DNA of 64,000 bases. It comes from Dama dama (taxonomy: Eukaryota > Chordata > Mammalia > Artiodactyla > Cervidae). The notes under the pieces are model-generated. The model was not told the DNA's origin. It did no database searches and worked only from the letters and a program-made list of their open reading frames with translations. How positions within the stretch are numbered: position 1 is the first letter of the stretch; every line of letters starts with the position of its first letter. The DNA lies in contig NC_083703.1 of assembly GCF_033118175.1 (NCBI RefSeq), positions 83,233,001 through 83,297,000 on the forward strand. Direction: 5' to 3'. Made by a program: the position numbers and the translations under genes. Of this stretch, positions 33,365 to 44,712 are shown in pieces.

Positions 33365-36300
33365 TCATATGCTGGAGCAGCAATTGCATCACATTCGAGT
33401 GACTCTGAGGAGATACCCCACGTCCAGGGGCAAAGGAGAAGCCCCAGAAAGATGGTATGAAGGGCACAATCACATTCAGAATCGAACCCCACACCTGCCA
33501 GAGACACTCAGAGGGCTCAAACGCACCCTGTGCACACCAGGACCTCAGCCACACAGAGACTGAGACAGAACTGTGTCTGGGTGTGTCCTGATGAGATACA
33601 GGCCAGCAGTGGACTGCTGCAGGACCAGGGACTCTGGGTGCAGTAGATCTGGGTATGGCATAAGCCCTCTAGGAGAAGGTCACCAATAACCCACCACAGA
33701 GCTGCCAGAACGTCCACAGGACTGGGGAAACAGACTCTTGGAGGGCACAACAGAACCTAGTGCACACCAGAACCCAGGAGAAAGGAGCAGTGACCCACAG
33801 GAGACTGACCAAGACGTGCCCGTGAGTGTGCAGGAGTCTCTGCTGGAGGCGTGGGTTGGTGGTGGCCTGCTGCAGGGTTGGGGACACTGACTGTAGCAGG
33901 GCCCACATGGCATCTTTTGAAGGAGGTCACCATTATCTTCATCACCTCCACCATAGTTTGGCCTCAGGTCAAAAAACAGAGAGGGAACACAGCCTTGATC
34001 TTCAACAGAAAATTGGATTTCCATCAGAGAGCAGACAGACTGAAAACCACAATCACAGAAAACTAACCAATCTGATCACATGGACCACAGCCTTGTCTAA
34101 CTCAGTGAAACTATGAACCATGCTGTGTAGAGCCAGCCAAGACGAACGGGTCATGGTGGAGATTTCTGACAAAACATGGGCCACTGGAGAAAGGAATTGC
34201 AAACCACTTCAGTATTCTTGCTTTGAGAACCCCATGAGCATTACGAAAAGGCAAAAAGATAGGATAATGAAAGATAAGCTCCCCAGGTCGGTAGGTATCC
34301 AATATGCTTCTAGAGATCAGTGGAGATATAACTCCAGAAAGAATGAAGAGACAGAGCCAAAGCAAAAGCAACACCCAGTTGTGGATGTGACTGATGATGG
34401 AAGTAAAGTCCGATGCTGTAAAGAGCAATATAGCATAGGAACCTGGAATGTTAGGTCCATGAATCAAGGCAAATTAGAAGTGGTCAAACAGGAGATGGCA
34501 AGAGTGAACATTGATATTTCAGGAATCAGCAAAATAAAAAGGACTAGAATGGGTGAATATAATTCAGATGACCATTATGTCTTTTGGGCAAGAATTCCTT
34601 AGAAGAAATGGAGTAGCCCTGATTGTCAACAAAAGAGTCTAATGCAGTACTTGGATGTAATCTCAAAAATGACAGAATGATCTCTGTTCAAATCCAAGGT
34701 GAACCATTCAATATCACAGTAATCCAAGTCTATGCCCTGACCAATAAGGCTGAAGAAGGTGAAATTGAATGGTTCTATGAAGACCTACGAGACCTTCTAT
34801 AACTAACACCCCAAAAAGGTGTCCTTTTCATTAAAGGGGACTGGAATGCAAAAGTAGGAAATCAAGAAATACCTGGAGTAACGGGAAAATTTAGCCTTGG
34901 AATGAAGCAGGGCAAACCCTGGAGTTTTTGGAATTCCCAAAACCTTGGAATTTAGCCTACAGAATGAAGCAGGGCAAACCCTAATAGAGTTTTGCCAAAA
35001 GAATGCATTCATCATAGCAAACACCCTCTTCCAACAACACAAGGGAAGACTCTACACATGAACATCACCAGATGGTCAATACCGAAATCTGGTTGATTAT
35101 ATTCTTTGCAGCCAAAGAAGGAGAAGCTCATTATAGTCAGCAAAAAGAAGACTGGGAGCTGACTGTGGCTCAGACCATGAATTCCTTATTGCCAAATTCA
35201 GACTGAAATAGAAGAAAATAAGAAAAACCACTAGACCATCCGGTATGACCCAAATCAAAACCCTTATGACTATATAGTGGAAGTGACAAATAGATTCAAG
35301 GGATTATATCTGCTAGACAGAGTGCCTGAATATCTACGGATGGAGCTTTGTGACATTGTACAGGAGGCAGTGATCAAGACCATCCCCAAGAAAAAGAAAT
35401 GCAAAAAGGCAAAATGGATGTCTGAGGAGGGCTTACAAATAGCTCTGAAAAGAAGAGAAGCGAAAGGCAAAGGAGAAAAAGAAAGATATACCCATTTGAA
35501 TGCAGAGTTCCAAAGAAGAGCAAGGAGAGATAAGAAAGCCTTTCTCAGTGATCAGTGCAAAGAAATAGAGGAAAACAATAGAATGGGAAAGATTAGAGAT
35601 CTCTTCAAGAAAATTAGAGATACCAAGGGAACATTTCATGCAAAGATGGGCACAATAAAGGACAGGAATGGTAGGGACCTAACAGAAGCAGAAGATATTA
35701 AGAAGAGATGGCAAGAATACACAGAAGAACTGTACAAAAAAGATCTTCATGACCCAGATAATCACGATGGTGTGATCACTCACCTAGAGCCAGACATCCT
35801 GGAATGTGAAATCAAGTGGGCCTCAGGAAGCATCACTATGAACAAAGCTAGTGAAGGTGATGAAATTCCAGTTGAGCTATATCAAATCTTAAAAGATGAT
35901 GCTGTGAAAGTGCTTCACTCAATGTTCCAGCCAATTTATAAAACTTAGGAGTGGCCACAGGACTGGAAAGGTCAGTTTTCATTCCAATCCCAAAGAAAGA
36001 CAATGCCAAAGAATGCTCAAACTACGGTACAACTGCACTCATCTCGCATGCTGGCAAAGTAATGCTCAAAATTGTCCAAGTCAGGCTTCAACGGAGCATG
36101 AACCATGAACTTCCAGATGTTCAAGCTGGATTTAGAAAAGGCAGAGGGACCAGCGATGAAATTGCCAACAACCATTGAATCATCAAAAAAGCAAGAGAAT
36201 GTCAGAAAAACATTTATTTCTGCTTTACTGACTATGCCAAAACTTTGACTGTTTGGATTACAACAAAGTGTGGAAAATTTTTCAAGAGATGGGAATACCA

Positions 36301-37345
36301 GACCACCTGACCTGCCTCCTGAGAAAATCTGTATGCAGGTCAGGAAGCAACAGTTATAACTGGACATGGAATAACAGAGTGGTTCCAAAAAGGAAAAGGA
36401 GTATGTCATGGCTGTATATTGTCACCCTACTTATTTAACTTATATGCAGAGTACATCATGCAAAATGCTGGACTGGATGAAGCACAAGCTGGAATCGAGA
36501 TTGCTGGGAGAAATTTCAATAACCTCAGATATGCAGATGACACCACCCTTATGGCAGAAAGTGAAGAAGAATTAAAGAACCTCTTGATGAAAGTGAAAGA
36601 GGAGAGTGAAAAAGTTGGCTTAAAAGTCAATATTCAGAAAACTAAGATCATGGCATCTGGTCCCATCACTTCATGGCAAGTAGATGGGGAAACAATGGAA
36701 ACAGTGGTTGACTTTATATTTTTTGGGCTCCTAAATCACTGTAGATGGTGAGTGCAGCCTTGAAATTCAAAGACGCTTGCTCCTTGGAAGATAAGAAAGG
36801 AAAGAAAAGAAGAAAAGAATACCTAAATGGCATATTAAAAAGCAGAGACATTACTGTGCTTACAAAGGTCCGTCTAGTCAAAAGTATGGTTTTTCATCTA
36901 TATATGGGTGTGGGAGTTGGACTATAGAGTAGTCATGTATGGATGTAAGAATTGGACTATAAAGAAACCTGAGAGCTGAAGAATTGATGCTTTTGAACTG
37001 TGGTGTTGGAGAAGACTCTTGAGAGTCCCTTGGAAAGCACTGAGATCCAGTCCATCCTAAAGGAAGTCAGTCCTGAATATCCATTGGAAGGACTGATGCT
37101 AAAGCTGAACCTCCAATACTTTGGCCACCTGGTGTGAGGAAGTGACTCATTGGAAAAGACCCTGATGCTGGGAATTATTGAAGGCGGCAGGAGAAAGGGG
37201 CGACAGAGGATGAGAGGGTTAGACCGCATCACTGACTCCATGGACATGAGTTTGAGCAAACTCCAGGAGTTGGTGGTGGACACAGAGGCCTGGCGTGCTG
37301 CAGTCCATGGGCTCACAAAGAGTCAGATATGACTGAACGACTTAA
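33365..37345 (+). mobile_element. BovB LINE, about 4 kb, apparently full length (nest, member 5)
   Basis: Starts with a long GC-richer 5' UTR (33.4-34.1 kb). It continues through endonuclease (about 34.45-35.2 kb) and reverse transcriptase (35.3-36.75 kb) to the 3' end at about 37345. This is the only copy in the window with the 5' leader. The exact 5' boundary with the preceding BovB 3' end is uncertain by about 20 bp. Confidence 0.88.
34400..37330 (+). pseudogene. Decayed BovB ORF in the full-length copy
   Basis: Recognisable in order: the endonuclease start (34120-34602 frame, containing SIGTWNVRSMNQGKLEVV), the central domain (35277-35948), reverse transcriptase (35951-36178 and 36419-36751, YADD near 36533) and the C-terminus (to about 37330). 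Frameshifts and stops separate them. A small local duplication (aatgaagcagggcaaaccct) occurs near 34903-34985. Confidence 0.85.
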
Positions 37346-37625
37346 CTGATGGTTTGGGTAGAGGAGTTCATATGGTTAAAGCTAGGCTCAAGGCAAAGAT
37401 AGGTTCAAGGATCAGTACAGAAACTGAGGATGTGGCTGGTCATAGGGCTTCTTTAATAAATAGTTTGACTGCATCGCCAATAGTTTGGAGTAGGCTGTAT
37501 GGTCCTACAACATTTGGGCCTTTTCAGAATTGTGTATAGCCTAGAACGTTTCATTTTACTAGTGCTAAGAGTGCTATAGCTAGGAAGATGGGCATAATAA
37601 CTATTAGAATATTATGAACAGTTTG
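37346..37625 (-). pseudogene. MT-ND1: NUMT ND1, N-terminal part
   Basis: Antisense ND1 N-terminal sequence. The minus strand reads a GPNVVGPYSLLQ-like block near 37490-37530 and an LFIKEAL-like block near 37460. It follows the BovB nest and precedes tRNA-Leu. Confidence 0.85.
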
Positions 37626-37696
37626 TTAAGGATAGGATTTAAATCTCTGATCATACAGGTTCAAGTTTTATGGAATTATCAGGTTCTGCCACCTTA
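37626..37696 (-). pseudogene. NUMT tRNA-Leu(UUR)
   Basis: Antisense tRNA-Leu(UUR)-like sequence between ND1 and 16S rRNA, as in vertebrate mitochondria. The D and anticodon arms have substitutions. Confidence 0.75.
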
Positions 37697-38555
37697 AATA
37701 AGGCCTGTTTTTGGGTGGAAATGTTTACTTATCCATTAAGATAAAATTATTCATTATTTTAAGGCACTTATTTAACATTGGCCTTATTTCTCTTGTCCTT
37801 TCCTACTGGGAAAATTGTATAATAGATGGAAACTGACCTGAATGACTCTGGTCTGAACTCAGATCATGTAGAACTTTAATTGTTGAACAAAACAAAACTT
37901 TAATACTGGTCACACCATTCAGGTGTCCTGATCCAACATCAAGGTTGTAAACACTGTTGTTAATATGAACTCTAAAATAGGACTGTGCTATTATCCCTAG
38001 CGTTACTTGTCCCATTGATCAATTTCTTGGATCAATAACTGATAATTTGATTTGTCTGGGAGGTCTTGGCTTTAAAAGTCACTTGGAGGATCTTTTGTTC
38101 TCCAAGGTCACCCCAATCAAAATCATTATTAGCTCATGAAAAGTTCTGTTATCCCTTAATGGTTTAATTTTATTTGGGGGGCTAATTAATTAAAGTTCCA
38201 TAGGGTCTTCTCATCTCATTGGTTTTTTCCCCTGACTTTATGGGAAGGTCAGTTTCACTGATGAGAAGTAAGAGTAAAACCCTTGTGTGGCCATTTATAC
38301 AAGTCCTTATTTACAGAACCAATGATTAGGCTACATTTGCACAGTCAGGGTACCACAGCTCTTTAACGATTGTCACTGGGCACGCAGTGCCTCTAATACT
38401 AGTGATGCTAGAGATGATGTTTTTGGTAAACAGGCAGGGTTTATGTTTGCCGAGTTCTTTTTCCTCTTTTCATCTTTGCTTGAGTGGATGCTTCTGTTGG
38501 GTTAACAGTGCAATTAATAACCTAATATTAGATTATTTTTATTTACTGTTCACCA
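37697..38555 (-). pseudogene. MT-RNR2: NUMT 16S rRNA, 3' part
   Basis: Antisense of the 3' half of mitochondrial large-subunit rRNA. Conserved segments are visible, such as the peptidyl-transferase-loop surroundings (gtgctattatccctagcgtt, near 37985-38010). The 5' half of 16S, tRNA-Val and 12S do not follow. Confidence 0.82.
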
Positions 38556-38598
38556 TCAAGGAGTAATACTAGTTGCTGACACAAAGTTGTGCAGGGAG

Positions 38599-38666
38599 TC
38601 TTAGGGAGTTTTATTGTTTTCCTTTTCAGGTTTACAAGACCAGAAGCATGGGTATACTGCGAAGAC
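38599..38666 (-). pseudogene. NUMT tRNA-Thr
   Basis: Antisense tRNA-Thr-like sequence (anticodon TGT within ggtcttgtaaacc on the minus strand) directly after the CYTB end. Its presence next to 16S shows loss of tRNA-Pro, the control region, tRNA-Phe, 12S and tRNA-Val. Confidence 0.75.
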
Positions 38667-39275
38667 TTCGCTTCATTTTAGATTATTTTAGATAATGCTA
38701 GCTACTGGCATTGATAGTAGGATAAGGAAAAACATATAATAGATGCTAGTTGTCCAGTGATGATAAAGGGATGTTCTACTGGTTGTCCTCCAATTCATGC
38801 AAGTTTTAAGAGGTTCACTACTAGAATTCAGAATAAGCACTGGCTGAATGGTCAGAATGTCATGCATTGTTGTTTGCATGTATGAAGTAATGACATTAAT
38901 ACTCAGATTAGGATAGAAAAGATTTGGGCTAAAATTCTGCCTAGTTTGTTAGGGCTTGATCGTAGGACTGCATATGTGAATAAGAAATACCATTCTGGCT
39001 TGATGTGTGAAGGCATGTTGAGAGGTTTGCTGGGGTGTAGCTATCTGGGTCTCCTAGTAGGTCAGGTGAAAATAGGACTAGTATTTTTAACCCCAGAACT
39101 AGTAGCAAGGCACCCAAGATGTCTTTAAATATATAATATAGATGGAATGGGATCTTGTCTATATCAGGTGAAATTCCTACTGAGTTATTTGATCCTGTTT
39201 CATGGAGAGATAGTAAGTGGACTATAGTAAGTGCTGCAATAAATGAGCTTGTAGAGAAGGGGAACCAACCATGTT
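38667..39275 (-). pseudogene. MT-CYB: NUMT CYTB, C-terminal part
   Basis: The minus strand encodes cytochrome b from about the HETGSNN segment (near 39190) to the C-terminus (WIGGQPVEHPFI near 38780; ENNLKW-like end near 38685). The N-terminal half is absent. Stops and indels are present. Confidence 0.87.
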
Positions 39276-40475
39276 ACTCGTTGGTCATAATTAATTGTTA
39301 TTACAGAAATTACTTGTGTAAATTTACATTATGCTGATGAGTAAGGTGATAAGGAAAGAGGAAATACAGTGTGATTAGCCCCTTTTGATCTGATACTAAT
39401 ATAGACATTGTTATTTGATTGAGGGAGGTGGTTTTTGGCAAAATATCCTCTCCTCAGATTCAGTCTAGAAGGGGGATGCAGACTTTTGGCTGGTTAACTT
39501 TAAATAAGGGGTCAGGCGGTGTATGATAGTGGAAAAGTATCCTTGAATACATTTGAATAGTTGAACTTCAGATTTTGTGTTACTGCTAGTTTTGAGTGCC
39601 AAGATGAAACCTAGAATATTCAGGGCCAGGGCAGTTCTTTTGAGGTAGTAAGGTATGGTTATTTGTGGAACTGTTGTTGGGGGGAATATTGTTGGAGATA
39701 ATAAAGCCAGCAAAAATACTTCCAACTAGTAGGCATTTAATTGATTAGGAGGGGGTTGTTCTTGTTAATGATAATCAGAGTAGAGAATTGAGGCCATCCT
39801 AGTAGGATGAAGAAGATAGTGAGGATGCTGGAGACGGCTGTGAGTGAGGTAGCAGTTTGTGGATGGGATCAGGCATTGGTATAAGGCATATTCACAGTTT
39901 CAATATTTAGGTCTTTAGAGTAGAATCCAGTGAGGAAAGGCATTCCTGTCAATGCTAAGCTGCCAATGATAAGGGCGGTTGTAGTAAAAGGCATAGCTTT
40001 TAACAGGCCTCCTATTTTTTGAATATCTTGTTCATCATTTAGGTTATGAATAATCTGGGTTACATAAATAGAATGGCTTTGAAAAAGTCAAGAGCATTTT
40101 TTTGGAGAAAGAGGAATGCTGGGTAGAGTTGGTTGATGCCAATTGTTACTATCCTGAGGCCTAATTGATTGGAGGTGGAGAAAGCAATGATTTATTTTGA
40201 TATCATTCTGGGTAATGGCACATATTGCTATAAATGTTCTGATAGCCCCTAGGCATAATGTAACTGATAGGGTACATTTATAGCTGTCTGTCAGAGGCTA
40301 GAAGTGGATGAGTAGGAACATATCTGCTACTACTATTGTGCTTGAGTGGAGTAGGGCTGAGACTGATGTGGGCCCTCTATTGCTGAGGGTAATTATGGGT
40401 GTAGCCCAAATTGGCAAATTTTCCCATTGCAGCTAATACTAAACCTAATATAGGCAATTTGAATTAAGTTGAGCA

Positions 40476-41572
40476 AGAGAGTTCCAGAAAAACATCTATT
40501 TCTGCTTTATTGATTATACCAAAGCCTTTGACTGTGTGGATCACAATAAACTGTGAACAATTCTGAAAGAGATGGGAATACCAAACCACCTTACCTGCCT
40601 GTTGAGAAACCTGTATGCAGGTCAGGATGCAACTTTAAAAGTGGACTTCGAACCACAGACTGGTTCCAAATAGGAAAAGAAGCATGTCAAGGCTGTATAT
40701 TGTCACCCTGCTTATTTAACTTATATGCAGAGTACATCATGAGAAATGCTGGGCTGGAGGAAGTACAAACTGGAATCAAGATTACCGGGAGAAATATCAA
40801 TAACCTCAGATATGCAGATGACACCACCTTTATGGCAGAAAGTGAAGTAGAACTAAAGAGCGTGTTGATGAAAATGAAAGAGGAGAGTGAACAAGTTGGC
40901 TTAAAACTCAACATTCAGAAAACTAAGATCATGGCATCTGGTCCTATCACTTCATGGCAAATAGTTGGGGAAACAGTGGAAACAGGGCCCCAAAATCACT
41001 GCAGATGGTGATTGCAGCCATGAAATTAAGAGACGCTTACTCCTTGGAAGGAAAGTTATCCGCAACCAAGACAGCATATTAAAAAGCAGAGACATTACTT
41101 TGCCAACAAAGGTCCGTCTAGACAAGGCTATGGTTTTTTCAGTAGTCATGCATGGATGTGAGAGTTGGACTATAAAGAAAGCTGAGCACCGAAGAATTGA
41201 TGCTTTTGAACTGTGGTGTTGGAGAAGACTCTTGAGAGTCCCTTGGGCTGCAAGGGGATCCAACCATTCCATCCTGAAGGAAGTAAGCACTGGATGTTCA
41301 TTTGAAGGACTGATGTTGAAGCTGAAACTCCAATACCCTGGCCACCTGATGGGAAGAGCTAACTCATTGGTAAAGACCCTGATGCTGGGAGGGATTGGGG
41401 GCAGGAGGAGAAGGGGACGGCAAAGGATGAGATGGTTGGATGGCATCACCAACTCAATGGACATGAGGTTGGGTAAACTCCGGGAGTTGGTGATGGACGA
41501 CGAGGCCTGGCGTGCTGAGGTTTTGGGGTCACAAAAAGTTGGACACGACTGAGCAACTGAACTGAACTGAGG
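40476..41572 (+). mobile_element. BovB 3' part inside NUMT ND5
   Basis: Forward BovB from reverse transcriptase (YADD near 40812) to the 3' end (gactgagcaactgaactgaa). Frames 40553-41011 and 40965-41552 overlap with a shift near 40985. It is comparatively well preserved over the C-terminus. Confidence 0.92.
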
Positions 41573-41655
41573 ATAAAAATTAGTTGTAAGTGTCATGCAT
41601 TGAAGTTAAGTAAGAATCATGCTGTTGTTTTAATAAAACCTGTATCAGCATAGGG

Positions 41656-41936
41656 TTTGAGAAGGCAATGGCACCCCAATCTAATACTCTTGCCTGGAAA
41701 ATCCCATGAATGGAGGAGCCTGGTAGGCTGTGGTCCATGGGGTCGCGAAGAATCAGACACGACGGAGTGACTTCACTTTCACTTTTCTCTTTCACGCATT
41801 GGAAAAGGAAATGGCAACCCACTCCAGTGTAGTTGCCCGAAGAATCCCAGGGACGGAAGAGCCTGGTGGGCTGCCATCTATGGGGTTACACAGAGTCGGA
41901 CACGACTGAAGCGACTTAGCAGCAGCAGCAGCAGCG
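41656..41936 (+). mobile_element. BOV-A2 SINE inside NUMT ND5
   Basis: Two-monomer BOV-A2 (gaaggcaatggcaccccaat; aatggcaacccactccagtg) with a CAG-repeat tail (41919-41935). Confidence 0.9.
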
Positions 41937-41951
41937 CAGGGTTATACAAAA

Positions 41952-42209
41952 CAGGTCCACACCCCCCTGGCCCCTCTTTCTCACATCCACGCCCCCGTGC
42001 CCTGCATCCCCACATCCATGCAGCACAAGCCAGCCGTCTCCCTCCTCTTTCCAGTCAGTCTTTGGGCTTCGCTGAGGTGTTTTGGCCCTGGGCAAGGAAA
42101 TGGCAACCCACTCCAGGATTCTTGCCTGGAACATCCCATGGACTGAGGGGCCTGGTGGGCTGCAGTCCATGGGGTCGCAAAGAGTCAGATGCAGCTGAGC
42201 GACTGAGGT
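41952..42209 (+). mobile_element. Chimeric Bov SINE with foreign GC-rich 5' segment
   Basis: About 130 bp of GC-rich sequence (from cacccccctggcccctcttt onward) is joined at about 42095 to the 3' body and tail of a Bov-tA/BOV-A2-type SINE. The whole unit is flanked by an 11-bp perfect direct repeat, gttatacaaaa (41941-41951 and 42210-42220). The duplication shows that the GC-rich segment and the SINE arrived together. Confidence 0.8.
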
Positions 42210-42720
42210 GTTATACAAAATTGCCTGTAGTGCTGCCGTGTTTGCATCTGCCATCCACACCATCATCCAATGAACAGGAAGAACATAATCCCTGCTCCTT
42301 CTCAGCCAGTATGTAATTGGAAGAGATTATTAGTGGTAACAAGAATTAGTATTGTAACAAGGAAAAGGAGTATTTGAAGAATCAGTTAATGTTGGGGTCT
42401 GAGTGAATGGATCATATTGAGAAGTCTATAGTTGATCATATGACGAATAGGGCCACCAGCACACATTATTGAGAAATAATCTATTTTAGAACTAAATGAT
42501 AGCTGAAGGGTTTGTAGTGTGATTCAGTGCCAGTTTGAGATAATTATCTCTTGGTCTGTATACATGAATATTATTGTTGGAGCTAAGCTAATGGTGAAGG
42601 CATATGAGATAATCTTACATATAGAGGGTATGTGGTGGTTTTATAAATGTTAGTGCTTGTTATTATGATGGATGATGTAAATAGTGAGGCTAGAGTGAAA
42701 GAGGAAATTTAATGTATTAC

Positions 42721-42890
42721 TTTTATTTGGAGTTGCACCAATTATTTGGTTCCTAACACCAATGGAGAGTTTGAAAAAGCCATGCTGTTAGTCATGGGAG
42801 TGTGGAATCAGCAATTCTTATATACTTCTGTGGTAAATAAGAAGGTATTGTCTTCTCTTACTAGATTCACAATCAAGTGTTTTTTTCTAA
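42721..42890 (-). pseudogene. NUMT tRNA-Leu(CUN), Ser(AGY) and His cluster
   Basis: Antisense tRNA-like sequences between ND5 and ND4 in the standard order. Leu(CUN) lies near 42721-42790 (ttttatttggagttgcacca), Ser(AGY) after it, and His near 42828-42890. Confidence 0.75.
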
Positions 42891-44219
42891 ACTATATATA
42901 CAGTATAGGGGCCTAGAATAATTTTTGGGTTTAAGGATAGGAGTAGAAGAGGTAGGATGGGTAATAATATGAGAGCATTTTCTCAAGTAAAAGATGGAGA
43001 GATACAGTTTATGTGGTGTGTGTATTTGCCTCACTGTGTTGTAATGAGTATATATAAAGAGTATAGGGCAGCAATTACTATATGAATTCCTATTAAAATA
43101 ATTGCAATGTTTGATCATGAGAAGGATATTACTACAATCAAGTAGTAGTAGCTCTCCAATCAAGTTAATAGTTGGGGGTAGAGCTAGGTTTGTTTAACTT
43201 GCTGGTAATCATCAGGTTGCTATTAGTAGGAGGGACATTTGTAGGCTTTAGGCTAGGATTATTGTTTGGCAATGGACCTGGTAATTTGAATTTTCCAGGC
43301 AGAACAATACAGAGGATGTAAGACTGTGGGCAATTATTAGGGCTGTGGCTCCTATAGAACTTAAAGGTGTTTGGGTAAGGATAGCAAAGTGCTATGTGGC
43401 TGACAGAAGAGTATGCAGTGAGTGATTTTAGGTCTGTCTGGCATAAGCAAATTGACCTGGTTATAAGTATGCCTCATAAGGACAATAGAATGAGTGGATA
43501 CCCTATAAAGTCTGTTAGTGGGTTTCAAATTATTGTAATTCATAATTTGTAGTATACCATAGCATCCAAAGTTTAGTAGTGCTGGCAGCATAGCCAGAAC
43601 TATGAAGCCTGCAATAGGGGCCTCTTCATGTGCTTTAGGTAGTCAAAGGTGGAGGCCATAAGATTGTATTTTTACTGTAAAGGCAATTATGCATACTAAC
43701 CATATGAAACAATTGGATCAAGAGTTGGATACTGATTGGGCTCAGCATTAGACTATTTAAAGGTCCTACTATATTTTGAATGTAGACAAGTATTCCTAAG
43801 AGGGGGAGAGAACAAACTAGGGTATAAAATGAATAGAGACCTACATTAAGGTGTTCTGCTTGATTTCCTCTTTGGGTAATGATAATGAGTGTTGAAACTA
43901 GTGTTGCTCCAAATAGAATATATAAAAGAATGAATTTTATGGCAGTAAATGTTATAATTAAAGTAATTATAGTATGACTAGCAGTGATAATATTTTTTTT
44001 CTGATAGAGATTCTTTTAATATGAGGTGTTGACTATTAGTATAAGGGGTCATAACCATGTAGTTAAAATCAGTGATGGTGTCCAAAGGGAGTGGGAGAAA
44101 ACAATTGAGAAATTGAGGCTGTTATCATTGATTAAGGAGGAGTAGGCTTGTGAGTCTAATTAGTAGGCTATGCATGGTGGTGTTAATTCAGATTAACCTG
44201 GTGATCAGGTTACTGGTAT
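42891..44219 (-). pseudogene. MT-ND4: NUMT ND4
   Basis: Minus-strand ND4: the C-terminus near 42900 and the central part in the frame 43361-43591 (begins MLPALLNFGCYGIL). The N-terminal direction extends to about 44219, where the mitochondrial homology ends at an LTR. Many stops. Confidence 0.85.
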
Positions 44220-44484
44220 TGTTTCTGACCAAAATCTTGGCCTTCTCTGCCCGCTGAGCTGAATAAAAGAACATGGAGACTGAGTCTGGAGGAAATAGAA
44301 AGCTGGCTTCAATTCTCAGTCGGCAGAGAGGGGAACCCAGCAGGCTCATACCTCAAGACGTGTGCCTGCCCCCCTTGAGAAGTCTAGGGGCTCATAGAAG
44401 GAAGGGCTCACAGTCAGGAGGCAGTATGATAAACAAAAGGGACAGGACTTTGATTTCTTCCTCTTGCATTTATTCACAGTCGCA
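44220..44484 (-). mobile_element. LTR family B fragment at the NUMT edge
   Basis: The first roughly 265 bp match the LTR inserted in COX1 (25624 onward; accaaaatcttggccttctc). It starts with TG at the last mitochondrial base and is cut off at the BovB piece at 44486. Confidence 0.75.
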
Positions 44485-44485
44485 T

Positions 44486-44712
44486 CAGTTCAGTTCAGTT
44501 GCTCAGTCATGTCTGACTGATGATGGGAAAGACTGAAGATGGGAGGAGAAGGGGACGACAGAGGATGAGATGCTTGGATGGCCTCAACGACTCAATGGAC
44601 ATGGGTTTGAGTAAACTCCGGGAGTCGGTGATGTACAGGGAGGCCTGGTGTGCTGCAGTCCATGGGATCGCGGAGAGTCGGACACGACTGAGCGACTGAA
44701 CTGAACTGAAAC
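44486..44712 (+). mobile_element. Fold-back BovB 3' end
   Basis: About 33 bp of antisense BovB 3' end (agttcagttgctcagtcatg) is followed directly by 190 bp of sense BovB 3' end (ending gactgagcgactgaactgaa). The two ends are reverse complements, so the unit can fold into a hairpin. An aberrant (inverted) insertion is the likely origin. Confidence 0.75.

Larger units (their letters stand above)
39320..42720 (-). pseudogene. MT-ND5: NUMT ND5, split by BovB and two SINEs
   Basis: The C-terminus lies at 39320-39800 (IPPTTVPQ-like block in the frame 39465-39725) and the middle to 40475. A BovB intervenes, then a short piece at 41573-41655, a BOV-A2, and the N-terminal third at 42210-42720 (MADANTAALQAILYN encoded near 42215-42262). 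Decayed. ND6 and tRNA-Glu, normally between ND5 and CYTB, are missing. Confidence 0.87.
23536..44219 (-). other. Nuclear mitochondrial insertion (NUMT), interrupted
   Basis: Decayed mitochondrial DNA lies in minus orientation, with about 9 kb of recognisable mitochondrial sequence spread over 20.7 kb by later insertions. Read on the minus strand from the right, the order is ND4, tRNA-His/Ser/Leu, ND5, part of CYTB, tRNA-Thr, part of 16S rRNA, tRNA-Leu, ND1, Ile/Gln/Met, ND2, Trp/Ala/Asn/Cys/Tyr, COX1, Ser/Asp, COX2. That is the standard vertebrate order across the control region. ND6, the 5' part of CYTB, the control region, 12S and the 5' part of 16S are missing. Frames are broken and TGA is read as tryptophan in homologous positions, so this is non-functional nuclear copy DNA. 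Confidence 0.93.

Noticed and set aside
23536..44219. Functional mitochondrial-type genes or nuclear tRNA genes
   Set aside because: All protein frames carry stops and indels, tRNA stems are damaged, and the sequence is a decayed mitochondrial copy in nuclear repeat context.
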